NCBI GenBank assembly: GCA_020284085.1
Contig: JACEVL010000414.1
Span: 1-64,000, forward strand
DNA length: 64,000 nt
Origin: Aporrectodea caliginosa
Lineage: Eukaryota; Annelida; Clitellata; Crassiclitellata; Lumbricidae
Direction: 5' to 3'
A program made the translations under genes and the position numbers. Shown here in pieces: positions 1-10,045 of the stretch; positions within the stretch are counted from its first letter, which is position 1, and every line of letters starts with the position of its first letter. The notes beneath the pieces were generated by a model, which saw only the letters and a list, made by a program, of their open reading frames with translations, was not told the DNA's origin and ran no database searches.

Positions 1-256
1 ATGCCAACATGCAAAACAGTCACCGATACACAAATGAACATCGACAGTACCCATAGTGGAACAACAATAGTGCAGCAAGGGTTACAGATAAGCATTATAA
101 AGTGTATATTTTCTGAATCAGCAGACCTCTCTTTGAAATGTTCATTTTATTGTATACAAAACTTAATTTATATAGCGCCCTTCGAATGCCAACATGCAAT
201 ACAGTCACCGATACACAAATGGACATTGCATTTTTCGCAACATGTCGTTATCTTTA
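1..256. repeat. Imperfect tandem duplication, ~185-bp period
   Basis: The first ~50 bases recur almost unchanged from position 186 (shared stretch ACAGTCACCGATACACAAAT). No domain is recognisable in the short open frames here. This looks like part of an unclassified repeat that is interrupted at 257 by a small inverted-repeat element. Confidence 0.6.
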
Positions 257-585
257 GGGCAGTCCCTAAATCACGGTCAAAAAGTGAAAAAATCACGGCA
301 TACTTTTGCAAAAATCAAGAAATTCACGGCACTGTGCAAAAAAATTCACGGCAACGTGAAAAAATTTTCCGATGACCTTTTTTTTTTTTTTTTAGTCGTC
401 GTCGCCATTTTTGACGTGTTTCGCAACCATTTTTAACGTGTTTTTACAAAAAGTGCTGAAAATGTGAAAAATCACGGAAAATCACGGCAAACGGCAAAAT
501 TCACGGCAAACGGCAAAATTCACGGCAAACGGCGAAATTCACGGTTTCCGTGATTTCCGTGAATTCGTGATTTAGGGACATGCCC
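257..585. mobile_element. MITE with ~20-bp terminal inverted repeats
   Basis: The left end reads GGGCAGTCCCTAAATCACGG and the right end is its near-perfect inverse (CGTGATTTAGGGACATGCCC). Flanking bases TCGTTATCTT(T)A are repeated on both sides and look like a target-site duplication of about 10-12 bp. The interior is made of variants of a short AAATTCACGGCAAACGGC motif, repeated in tandem around 480-545. There is no coding capacity. The superfamily is uncertain; a hAT-type non-autonomous element is one possibility. Confidence 0.7.
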
Positions 586-1000
586 TCGTTATCTTAGTAT
601 ATTTGTATTTCGCACTCTCAGGATTTCTGTGCTTGGTACAGACTCAGCACCTTCTCCAAACATGTGCATAGGATGAAAAATGCTTGCCAAGCAGCCTAGG
701 AATGGGGGGAGAGTGCCTACCAGGACTTTATCATCATTTAGCAATGCGGAGTCTAAAAGTTAAGTTTCGGTATCAGACTTTCCTCCAAATCGCAACCCAG
801 GCCTGTCCCAATAATGTCTTCACGGGCGATCTTCAAATCTCCGATGAATTCATTGTCAGAAGATGAAAATTCATCGTCAGAAGCATTCATTACATGCCTC
901 AAACATTCAGATCTAGGGGATACTTTTATCCATCACTTCAAAACTTGTTTTGCTAAGTAATTTCTGACTTTCTGTCAACAAACTTAGACTCCAAAACACG
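586..1000. other. Non-coding, no recognised feature
   Basis: No ORF with recognisable motifs, no tandem array and no repeat shared with the rest of the window was seen here. Confidence 0.5.
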
Positions 1001-1084
1001 GTTGAAAACACAAATTACCAGTATTTAAGTATATATGAAAAAACTAATAATGTTTCATATTTATTGGCCGAAACATGAAAGGTT

Positions 1085-1205
1085 GCAAGTATAAATACAA
1101 GTACTGAGGTCTTAAGTACCTGTACAAATACTTAAGTATCAAGTACAAGTACGAGTACAAGTACTAAGGTCTCGAGTACAAGTACGAGTACACGTACACA
1201 TGGCT
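1085..1205. repeat. AAGTAC-type short tandem array
   Basis: Hexamer-like repeats (AAGTAC, GAGTAC, ATACTT) run over ~120 bp. The same array occurs at 41580-41700, and related tracts occur at 43800-43915 inside the same hAT element. Confidence 0.7.
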
Positions 1206-1262
1206 ACTGCAAGAACAAGGATTTACTTCCTTGACAAAGCAATGGTGTATTGCCACATGCAC

Positions 1263-1448
1263 TCATTTATAATATTGCTTTTTGAGAAATATAATGGATG
1301 TGAGCATCTTGTCACTCAGATTCGATCGAGACTGTTTTAATATTAAACTAAATACACTTTCAACAGGAGCGCTAGATGCAGGCACACTCACAACTCTAAA
1401 CGCTGGTTTATCAAGAACAGTTTTGCTGCATTCCAAACGTCCAAACAA
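1263..1448 (-). pseudogene. hAT transposase C-terminal dimerisation fragment
   Basis: This 61-residue open frame contains SVPASSAPVESVFS, the hallmark start of the hAT family C-terminal dimerisation region, followed by an LSDKMLTSIIFLKKQ segment, also typical of that region. It is a fragment: the rest of the transposase is not in one frame, and upstream sequence on the same strand (to ~2050) shows only scattered open stretches. It lies inside a repeat duplicated at 42.5-42.7 kb. In hAT proteins this region mediates dimerisation and contributes to the catalytic core; this piece is presumably inactive. Confidence 0.75.
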
Positions 1449-2254
1449 TCAATTTCATCAAAGTCATCATGATCTCTGATATTCAACCAGGTTTGTCACT
1501 TGTGATGATAAGGTGCTCGGTTTCACAGAAGATCGTGTACAGTAGTGACCAAATAGCTTAGACTTTTTGATGCATGTCTGCAGTTTCGATTGCTGCAACC
1601 GTGTCTGTGATTATCGTGCCAAAATGAGACGTTTGTGTAGCACCTGCACCACCACTGCCAAAGAAACTTGATATGGTCCCCAACAAAGCATGTGTCTCAT
1701 TCACATAAGACATAATCATATCTGCACACATTAAATAAGAACATACTAGTTGTAGGCAGTCTTTGACTATTGGAGCAACACAAAGAAAATGCCTTAAGTT
1801 GTACTTTTTATTACAAATGACTACCTAAGTGGCCTAACTAAGCGCGTTTTGATACAGATGACAATGTTTCCTTAACAGAACTATATGTATATGCACCATC
1901 TCGCACACGCAGCGGAAGACTTTTTCGAGAGGAACATAGAACAGAGAGGAACATAGAAAACTCACAATTTTCACAAGTGAATTTCATGTATAAGCCATAG
2001 GTTAAGTGGTTTATTGCTAGACGTCCAACAATACAATTCATAAAATGCATTATTTCGGTGAAGGCTGGTTTCCCTATCGCGGCTTTCGTATGGTGCTGAG
2101 AAAGTTCGACAACTTACATTTACATTACACGAAAGAGTTCAAATGATTTGTTAGTTACTGCTGACCTCTCCGTATGGAGTCTTTGCAAGTGTTTAACAAA
2201 GTTTGATGTTGTGCCAGGTGTTTTCTGAAATGATAGTTTTCTCACTACACTCCT

Positions 2255-2390
2255 TCCTCCTCATCCCCCAATGCTCTGCAGAGTTTTGTGCCATCTGCAG
2301 ACTTAGACATTTTCGGTACAATTCCATCATTTATGTCATTAATAAAAAAATTATAAACAGCATTGACCCAAGCACTGATCCTTATGGTAC
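2255..2390 (-). pseudogene. LINE reverse transcriptase core fragment
   Basis: Read on the minus strand, this stretch gives an RT core segment ending in SADGTKL, a decayed form of the FADDTKL active-site box, preceded by FINDINDGI. It appears to be the continuation of the RT relic at 3255-3770, separated from it by a 864-bp insertion flanked by an ~84-bp direct duplication of this very RT sequence (2307-2390 and 3255-3337). Confidence 0.6.
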
Positions 2391-3254
2391 CACCCCCTGG
2401 ATTTCGTGTTTGGTTTTACATATCATAACTTGTAATATAGCAATGGATTCAGCATTCATTTCTGCACAGAACGGTATATTTAGTTGTACATTATGTGAAT
2501 GCACCTCGAAATTACATCACTTTTCACAACGGAACCCATTACTTAGCAATATTGTATATTATTGCGTACATTTTGTACTTTTTGGATAAACAAATATTAG
2601 ATTATGTGTGTTTTGAAACTAATCTATGTATAAAAGATACACACAATCATCCCTACACATGTTTATATAGTATAAATGTACATCCATACATATATATATC
2701 CATACATATATATCGGTTTACGTTGTAATGCTGTATTCAGCCATTTTCACACAGATTAGGCGTATTATTATTTATTTTGATCACTTCCGGTATTCAAAAG
2801 ACAAAGATGTAGGTATGCAAATGAAGCCCTACATTCCCTCTAAAGAATGGTATCTTTGTTTCTCTTCCAGGAAGACAAATGAATACGCTACAGACAAAAA
2901 ACTAAGGGGGGAGTGCTTCCATTCAGCCATTTTTCACGCATATTACGTGTATTATTATTTATTTTGAGCACTTCCGGTTGTCTCAGGTCAACTCAGTGAC
3001 CACAGAAATGTAGCCCCACATTCCCTCTATAGAATGGTATAATTTGTGTCTCTTAATATTAAATGACGGATAAGATATAGTCGAAAATCTAGGGGGTGGT
3101 ATCCACCCCCCCCTGGTGCCTCGGGTATATTGGGTATAACTTTTGAACGGTGTGAGATATCATCTCACATTTTACCTCAAAACGTGTGTAAATGAACCCC
3201 CAAAGCTACCTAAAAGGCAAAGTTTTATTCCATCTGAAAGACTTGAGATGAAAA
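2391..3254 (+). mobile_element. Truncated TTAA-MITE copy inserted in a LINE
   Basis: Related in sequence to 38190-38920 and 63067-64000 (both inverted). It includes two diverged ~175-bp units (shared words: ACTTCCGGT, GAATGGTAT, CATTCCCTCTA). Both ends are cut inside the family relative to the full-length ends TTAACCCTCGGGCTACCAA seen at 63.07 kb. It is flanked by an ~84-bp direct duplication of the host LINE sequence. The ORFs at 2203-2967 are not gene-like. Confidence 0.65.
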
Positions 3255-3770
3255 ACATTTTCGGTACAATTCCATCATTTATGTCATTAATAAAAAAATA
3301 TAAACAGCATTGACCCAAGCACTGATCCTTATGGTACTCCACTTAACACCGTCAGCTAGAATTCAGCTAGAATATCTATGCCCACCTCTTGTCTTCTACT
3401 TGAGAGCCAGCTTTGCATCGATGTTAGTACCTGCCCTCTAATCCCATATGCTTGCAAATTTTTGGCCAGCCTTTTGTGAGGTACTTTGTCAAATGCCTTG
3501 GCAAATCTAGGCAAATCACATCTACAAGTTTTCCCTCATCTTTACTCTCAAAGACTTCCTCAAAGAATTCTAACAGATTTGTCAAACACGAGCGACCTCT
3601 AGTAAATCCATGTTGACTGCCCTTTTCATAATATTATATTCATTCAAGTGCTGCACCATATTATCCTTAACACTTCTCTCCATGATGCAGAGGTTCTTTG
3701 CATTAGCATAAAACAAGGCAACTTGGAGACACAGGTATAAATTATTTTAGAAGCCGAAAGGAACATTAGG
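3255..3770 (-). pseudogene. LINE reverse transcriptase relic
   Basis: The minus strand encodes, with many stops and shifts, RT blocks 1-4: a degraded DLAKAFDKVPH-like box around 3480-3520 and a following block that leads into the sequence repeated at 2255-2390. This order matches a CR1/L2/Jockey-group ORF2. It is heavily broken and non-functional. Confidence 0.6.
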
Positions 3771-3858
3771 GCAGAAATTCTTCAGTGCAAGAGTTGTAGA
3801 CTTGTGGAATGGCTTGGACGATGGCACTGTCTCAGTGGACATTGTGATAGCCTTTTAA
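3690..3858 (+). pseudogene. LINE ORF2 C-terminal fragment
   Basis: The plus-strand frame shows FFSARVVDLWNGLDDGTVS, matching the widespread LINE C-terminal motif in which an arginine-rich stretch is followed by V-x-W-N-x-L. It is interrupted at the TTAA of 3855-3858 by a piggyBac-type element, and the frame appears to resume from 4878. Confidence 0.6.
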
Positions 3859-4164
3859 CACTAGAGGTACCAAGAAATCGAACTACCTAGAAGCACCGAA
3901 GGGGTAATTTTGACCCCACATATTTTATAATGCAAAGTCAATTGCAAACTCAATGAAATTGACAAAACAACTTTGTTCACATTAGTTAAATAATCATAAA
4001 TAAATGCAATAAGTAAGTTGCAATGTCAGAAAGGAATGGAAAATTCTGAAATTCTATAAAAAGTGAAATCTGTCATAATGAGTCAATGACATTACTGATG
4101 TTATCATAAGTTGTTGATCTATGCTCGACCATACATTCTAATTTCTATTGGACTGAGTTGGTAA

Positions 4165-4545
4165 CATTGTCATCATGATCATCAGTATCACAAATCACAC
4201 AGATGTTACGCGTCATAACACGAGCAGTGCACACGCCACATCCTGTTTTTTTGCACGTTGCACATCGATCTCTTGTTTTTGCTTCCCTTGCATCTGGCAT
4301 CTTGACATTTTCGACGCTTCATTCCCTGCTCGAGGAATTCTTCAGCGTCTTGTGACAACTATGTTTCTTTTCAGCGCCGAGATGACATATGGGTTGTTAA
4401 GTTCAATGGCAAGTTGAAACATGAAATCCCGACAACTGATCGTTCTACCTGTAGCTTCCATGAACAGGATCCATGAGTTGATTCCTGCCAGGTCAAGGAA
4501 GTTGTAGAAAACCTGAACAGGCCACCGGCGTGATGCCGCATTCAC
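4165..4545 (-). pseudogene. piggyBac transposase C-terminal relic
   Basis: The frame 4342-4545 reads ...RRWPVQVFYNFLDLAGIN... then SCRDFMFQLAIELNNPY, the conserved region after the catalytic core of piggyBac (DDE_Tnp_1_7) transposases. Downstream on the same strand in another frame, cysteine pairs (CKG, MCN, HCSC) resemble the C-terminal zinc-binding domain. The catalytic aspartates are not visible and the N-terminal half is missing, so it cannot be active. Confidence 0.75.
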
Positions 4546-4564
4546 TTATGTGCACTTGATTTGA

Positions 4565-4618
4565 TTACGTCATTAGCACCTGATTACGTCATTAGCATTT
4601 GATTACGTCATTAGCATT
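4565..4618. repeat. 18-bp tandem repeat x3 with CRE-like TTACGTCA
   Basis: Three copies of TGATTACGTCATTAGCA lie head to tail inside the piggyBac element. Each contains TTACGTCA, which matches the ATF/CREB-type core. Whether any factor binds here cannot be told from sequence. Confidence 0.6.
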
Positions 4619-4877
4619 GATCTGTAATATTTGTAGAATAGCATAGATACGAAGAGCGTAGCCTGACATGCAAGTACTAATACTTGGGTCAGATTTAACC
4701 CTCGGTGTTTATAGGCAGAACAGGAAAAATCTCAAATTGTTAATCCCCCGAGTTCAAATTTTGGCAGAGGGAATACACTAATAATTTAGGAGGACCCGGG
4801 CTATATCTGGGGTCGAGGTGCGTTCCGTTAAAAACAAAAATGGGTCACATTGACCCCTTCGGTACTTCTAGTGTTAA

Positions 4878-5410
4878 GAGGAAGATATGGAAAATGGGCT
4901 ATTAAACGTTCCAGGTCAATTGGCAGTTACTCTAACGCAGACTATACGTCCTCTGAACCACTTAAAACCCTTGTTATGTTATATTACGTTACTTCATTTT
5001 CTCGCCAATGTAAGCCTCCATCGTCTCGTTTTGTAGGTCCTAAATCTCAGAAAAGAGACCTATTACCCAAAAGTCTCAGTATTCTGTCCCAATTTACAGT
5101 ATTCTGTCCCAATTTAAAGGAACTTCTAATTTCAGCCGGGAAGGTCTAACTTGCTACTTTCACATATCAGTAGCCTAAAATTAACTGTAACAAAATAAAA
5201 CAAACAACTTTGCGAATTGTAGATTATATGACGAGAATTTAAATGTGTAGCTTCATTACCCCATTACGTCTAGGATCGTTGACAATGTCCAGCATGTTTG
5301 AAAATCTTGAGCAAAGTCTGCATTGAGACGAAATTATCCCCATTCAATCATGTAAGGGGCCCAAGACGAAATCTGGCATATACAATGCAGCATTTGACGA
5401 ATTGATTTGT
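4878..5410. other. LINE continuation then unassigned sequence
   Basis: The first ~30 bases continue the LINE frame interrupted by the piggyBac element. The rest has no recognised motif. A short direct repeat (GTATTCTGTCCCAATTTA) occurs twice near 5080-5117. Confidence 0.4.
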
Positions 5411-5412
5411 TT

Positions 5413-5968
5413 AACCCTCGGGTTACCAAAGGCGGGGGTGGTGGTATCCACCCCTCCTTACGTTTTTATGCATAACAAATTTGTTCCATATGGAATATAA
5501 TTTTGACATTTTACGTAGCTGTAGCAGGTTCATTTGCGCACATTCTGAGGTAAACATCATGGTGCTATCTCACACCGTTCAAACGTTATACCCGATATAG
5601 CCGAGCTACCAGAGGGGGATGGATAACACCCCGCTTAGTTTTTTGACTATAGCGAATTCATTATTTTTTCTAGAAGAGAAACAAATGTACAATTCTTTAG
5701 AGGGAATGCAGGGCTTCATTTGCTTGCTTATTCATTTGTCTTTTGAACACTGGAAGTGATGAAAATAAATAATAATACGCGTAACCTGTGTGAAATGGCT
5801 GAATGCAGCATCACAACGTAAACGGATATTTCTACACGTTTCTCAACAGCTACATATTTAGAATTTATCTAGAAGGGGTGGTAACCACTCCCCCTTGGTA
5901 GCCGAGGGATGGTAACCACTCCCCCTTGGTAGCCGATGACACAAAAAAACATTGGTAGCCTGAGGGTT
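5413..5968 (-). mobile_element. TTAA-flanked MITE, full-length copy
   Basis: The left end is TTAACCCTCGGGTTACCAA and the right end is TTGGTAGCCTGAGGGTTAA, giving terminal inverted repeats of about 15 bp next to TTAA on both sides, as expected for piggyBac/Kolobok-type targets. Both ends carry a self-complementary GGGGTGG...CCACCCC segment. Related copies lie at 2391-3254, 38190-38920 and 63067 to the window end. Confidence 0.75.
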
Positions 5969-6124
5969 AAGGGATAATTAGTTCTTTTCTGCAATCGGGT
6001 CCCGCGCATTGAAACCAGAGGTGTCATGCTCCATGGCACACGGTCACAATGTAGGCCTTTCTATAAAAAGCTAGCAATACATTATAAATTATTGAATTAC
6101 GAATGGTTATTGGGTATAATCACT

Positions 6125-6480
6125 AGGGTGGAGTGAAATTTATTTCCCAGCAAACGTTTTCTAATAGTGATGATAAGTTGCCATTATGTTAGAATAAGTA
6201 GTGTGCAAAATATTTTTGATTTTGCTTTGTGTCTTCTGCCCTCTGCCGGCGGTAATATTTTAGTATGTGAAATTCTGTGGAAACACGTCAATGTTGTGCA
6301 TTTTTTCTTGAACTGTGGGCGAAATCTTAGATCTATTGGCCAGATCAGATCAACCAGTTTCGGAAATTGCATCTGATGTGATAGGCTACAGGACTGTGGA
6401 AGCGTAATGCCCAATGAGTGCAGCGACGTCATCAACAGGAACAAAATTAGGAGAGAACGAAAGTAAGTGCCAAAGCTCTG
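6125..6480 (+). repeat. Dispersed repeat C, copy 1
   Basis: The sequence beginning CTAGGGTGGAGTGAAA and running to ~6480 recurs in inverse orientation at 9645-10045, partly at 53700-53845, and in diverged form at 15935-16080. It encodes no recognised protein; the open frames on it are mirror images of each other on the two strands. Confidence 0.75.
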
Positions 6481-6593
6481 CTAAATAGGGTGTGACTGTA
6501 TGACTGCGTTGATGCCCTTTGCATTTCGTTTATCGGTCGAAAGGACAGAACCTTAGTTCACGAGAAGGTGAACGGAAAATTGCATCGCACAGT

Positions 6594-6689
6594 TCATTCA
6601 TTTCGGAAATTTATATAGCGCCTCTTAGAGATGCCTATTAAATCAGAGGCACGCCCCGCCAAGCCACAGCTAAGGATGAGGTCTTAAGC
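6594..6689 (-). mobile_element. LINE 3' end / first copy of a ~70-bp direct repeat
   Basis: A CATTCATTTCGGAAATTTATATAGCGCC boundary (written here only as the junction of a CATT-type tail and TATATAGCGCC) is the minus-strand 3' end typical of LINEs in this window, whose plus-sense form ends GGCGCTATATAAAT plus a microsatellite. Positions 6621-6689 recur at 8772-8841 on the other side of the 2.1-kb satellite element. Confidence 0.6.
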
Positions 6690-8771
6690 GGGGTAATTTT
6701 TACCCCAGAAAGCATTTTAATATTCAGCTCACAGGTAAGCTACAATAACAAATGAAGTGTTGAATTTAATAGTGTCAAGGTCAAGGAATCCATTTCTTGT
6801 AGTGCCAACAGGGTGCAAGTGTTACTTAGATGGCGGCCAATATGGCCGCCAAAACACACAAAAATGTATATCTCAGCTCATAGTTAAGCTACCATAACAA
6901 ATAGAGTGTCTAATTAAATAGACTCAAGGTCACCGAATCGATTTATTGCAGTGCCAATAGTGTGCGAGTGTTACTTTCCAAGATGGCGGCCAATATGGCC
7001 ACCATAAAACACAAAATGCATATCTCAGCTCATAGGCAAGCTACAGCAACAAATGAAGTGTGGAATTTAATAGTTTCAAGGCCAAGGATACCATTTTTCG
7101 TAGTGCCAATAGTGTGGGAGTGTTATTTTCCAAGATGGCGGCCAATATGGTCGCTTAAACAAATGAATGTCTATCTCAGCTTATAGGTAGGCTACCATAA
7201 CAAATAGAGTGTCTAATTAAATAGATTCAAGGTCACCGAATCGATTTATTGCAGTGCCAATAGTGTGCGAGTGTTACTTTCCAAGATGGCGGCCAATATG
7301 GCCGCCATAACACACAAAATGCATATCTCAGCTCATAGGCAAGCTACAGTAACAAATGAAGCGTCGAATTTAATAATTTTAAGGTCAGTCAATCGATTTT
7401 TCATAGTAGCAATAGTGTGGAATGCTACTATCCAAGATGGCGGACAAGATGGCCGCCAAAACACAAAAATTTGTATATATCAGATCAAAATAAGCTACAA
7501 TAACAAATGAAGGATCAAATTTAATAGCTTCAAGATCAAGAAATCGATTTCTCGTAGTTGCAATAGTGTTAGATTGATACTATCCAAAATGGCGGCCAAT
7601 ATGGCCGCCAAAACAAAATATTTATGTCTCACCTCATAGGTAAGCTACCGTAAGAAATAAAGTGTCGAATTTAATAGTTTCAAGATCATGGAATCCATTT
7701 CTCGTAGTGCCAATAGTGTGCGAGTGTTTCTTTCCAAGATGGCGGCCAATATGGCCGCCAAAACACAGATATAAATATCTTAGCTGATAGGTAAGCTACG
7801 ATAGCAAATGAAGTGTCAAATTTTATAATTTCAAGGTCAAACAGTCGTTTTTCCGCAGTAGCAAAAGTGTCGGGATGATACTATCCAAGATGGCGACCAA
7901 TGTGGCCGCAGAAACAAAACATGCATATTTCAGCTTTAAGTTTAGCTAAAATAACAAAAGAAGTGTCAAATTTAATACATTCAAGATCAACGTATCGATT
8001 TCTCGTAGTGGCAATAGTATGGGAGCGTTACTATCCAAGATGGCGTCCATTATGGCCGCCAAAAGCAAAATATGAGCTGAGATATACAAATTTCTGTGTA
8101 TTGGCGCCATATTGACCGCCATCTTGAAAAGTAACACTCACACACTATTGCCACTACGATAAGTCAATTCTTTGACCTTGAATATACTAAATTTGACACT
8201 TCATTTGTTAATGTATCTTACCTGTGAGCTGAGATACACATAGTTTTGTGTTTTAGCGGCCATATTGGCCGCCATCTTGGAAATTAACACTCTCATACTA
8301 TTGCCGTTACGACAGATCGAATCCCTGACCTTGAAAATACTAAATTCGACACTTCGCTTGTTATTATAGCTTGTCTATGAGCTGGGATATGCATATTTTT
8401 GTGTTTTGGCGGCCATATTGGCCGCCATCTTGGAAAGTAGACTCTCCACAATTATGCTACTATCAAAACTTAATTCTTTGGTAGATTCAACACTTTATTT
8501 ATGATTTTAAGTTACTTCTGAGCTCAGATATTTAAAAAATATTTTTTTCCTATGTTCGAAAAAATAACGACGTCGAGGACCAAGCGGGGTAAATATTTAC
8601 TCCATGACACTTTGGACTCAAATATCTTTTCCCCACAACATGACATCAAGGTGGTTATGGTGTCAGAATATGTCTGGGGTATTAACTTGTAAACACATGA
8701 AACGTCAAATTATTACTCCCCACAGTTGCTCCGCAATCAACATCCAAATACCCCTGGGGTAATTATTTACC
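6690..8771. mobile_element. 2.1-kb palindromic satellite element with GGGGTAA ends
   Basis: Both ends are short palindromes (left GGGGTAATTTTTACCCCAG, right the inverse of GGGGTAAATAATTACCCCAG). The body is an array of ~152-bp units: nine in one orientation with the GATGGCGGCC core near 6828, 6981, 7133, 7284, 7435, 7587, 7737, 7888 and 8038, then three inverted with cores near 8116, 8269 and 8421. The symmetry centre is about 8080. It is flanked by a ~70-bp direct repeat (6621-6689 and 8772-8841). Short ORFs across it are repeats of the same reading and not genes. Confidence 0.8.
6715..8455. repeat. ~152-bp repeat array with AAGATGGCGGC core
   Basis: Each unit holds CCAAGATGGCGGCC followed by AATATGGCCGCC, so the core itself is an inverted repeat. 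Several units match CCAAGATGGCGG, the consensus of the vertebrate YY1 site, and many contain TCAAGGTCA, the monomeric SF-1/ERR-type half site. The matches are visible; any function is inference. Confidence 0.7.
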
Positions 8772-8841
8772 CCTCTTAGAGATGCCTATTAAATCAGAGG
8801 CACGCCCCGCCAAGCCACAGCTAAGGATGAAGGACTTAAGC

Positions 8842-9000
8842 AATATTATTAGTAGAAAGCAGGTATATTATTCAGGTGCAGTAAGCGGTGGGGCCAACAA
8901 TCTTGAAAGCTCGACGTTGTCTGACCGAAGAGTGTGCCCGAGTTACAAGTAGCTCCCTTAGCGCTAAAACCAATGAAAAATCTTGGTCACTACCCGCTCC
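8842..9000 (-). pseudogene. LINE ORF2 C-terminal fragment
   Basis: The minus frame shows LRELLVTRAHSSVRQRRAFKIVGPTA, the C-terminal motif of CR1/L2-type ORF2 proteins (basic run followed by RAF-x-x-x-GP). Only this tail is present. Confidence 0.6.
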
Positions 9001-9279
9001 GTCATTAGCGTGTTTTCTTAAAATCTTCCCATGATGATTCTGTGGTCTTTGTCCACGCAGTGGCGTAAATAATGGGGGGGGGAGGGGCCTGTCCTCAAAG
9101 TTCCGACATAGGCCTATCTGTCCCCCAAAGTTATGTGCAGATTTTCGCCTCTGTGTCCACGCCTTTGTCACCAGCAAAATTTATAATTTTTGCTTGGCTC
9201 TTGCTGGTCACTAATATTTGTGCTAAATAGGGCGCCTTGGCTGCTGCTCGGATTATTGCTCATATTCCAAAATATGCCC

Positions 9280-9600
9280 CAGTCTCTGCCTACATGCGAG
9301 ATGTGTTCAACTAACTTCCTGCCTCGTAACACATTTCCAATAGAACAGCAGCGCTTGTCTGGCAGTGTCTCAATGGTATTCCTCCGTCCTACCTGTCCGA
9401 CCTCAGTCGCCCGGTATCTGACATAGCCTCCCCGTCGAGCTCTGCGCTCTTCGGCTAGGCGGGGCTCCAGGTCCCTCGGGCACACTCTTCGGTCAGACAG
9501 CGTGAAGACTTCTCGGTCGTTGGCTCCTCCACTTGGAATTGGCTCCCGATTGTGCTTACTGCCCCTGAAAAATCCAACTGCTTTCTAATAACTGCTTTAG
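9280..9600 (+). pseudogene. LINE ORF2 C-terminal fragment
   Basis: The plus frame contains ...CPTSVARYLT then RRALRSSARRGSRSLGHTLRSDSVKTSRS, arranged like the LINE C-terminal region (a hydrophobic segment followed by a R-x-LRSS basic stretch). Stops and shifts are present; no RT core is nearby. Confidence 0.45.
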
Positions 9601-9644
9601 TCCTCTATCTTTAGCTGTGGCTGGGCTGGAAGTGAAATGCGAAG

Positions 9645-10045
9645 GGCATCAACGCAGTCATACTGGGTCACCCTGCTTTAGCAGAGCTTCGCACTTCTTT
9701 CGTTCTCTCTTAATTTTGTTCCTGGTGATGACGTTGCTGCACTCATTGGGCATTACGCTTCCACAATCCTGTAGCCTATCACACCAGATGCGATTTCGGC
9801 AATTGCCTGATATGATATGGCCGATAGATCTGAAGATTCGCCCACAGTCCAAGAAAAATGCACTACATTGACGTTTTTCCACAGAATTTCACATATTAAA
9901 ATATTACCGCAGGTAGAGGGCAGAAGACACAAAGCAAAATCAAAAATATTTTGCACACAACTTACTCTAACATACTGGCAACTTTGCATCACTATTAGAA
10001 AACGTTTGCTCAAAAAATTGTTTTACTCCACCCTAATAATCACTC
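9645..10045 (-). repeat. Dispersed repeat C, copy 2 (inverted)
   Basis: This is the reverse complement of 6125-6480 with point changes. Together the two copies bracket the 2.1-kb satellite element as inverted arms ~3.2 kb apart. From ~9905 the sequence also matches 53700 onward in direct orientation. Confidence 0.75.

Larger units (their letters stand above)
1001..2247 (-). mobile_element. hAT transposon fragment (copy 1)
   Basis: This block is nearly identical to 41498-43538 once a nested insertion in that copy is removed. The minus strand carries a hAT C-terminal dimerisation segment. The terminal inverted repeats seen on the 41-44 kb copy are absent here, so this is an internal fragment. 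Positions ~1085-1205 hold variants of AAGTAC/GAGTAC in tandem, which also occur in the second copy. Confidence 0.75.
3859..4873 (-). mobile_element. piggyBac-family element with TTAA duplication
   Basis: The element is bounded by TTAA on both sides (3855-3858 and 4874-4877) and has terminal inverted repeats of about 13 bp (left CACTAGAGGTACC, right inverse of CACTAGAAGTACC). Just inside each end lies a short GGGGT(A/C)A...TGACCCC inverted motif. The minus strand carries a piggyBac transposase relic. A second, inverted copy lies near 16653-17653. Length is 1015 bp, shorter than an autonomous element. Confidence 0.8.

Noticed and set aside
6962..8137. KMAANMA-type ORFs
   Set aside because: Frames of the 152-bp repeat array; they repeat the same words and are broken between units.
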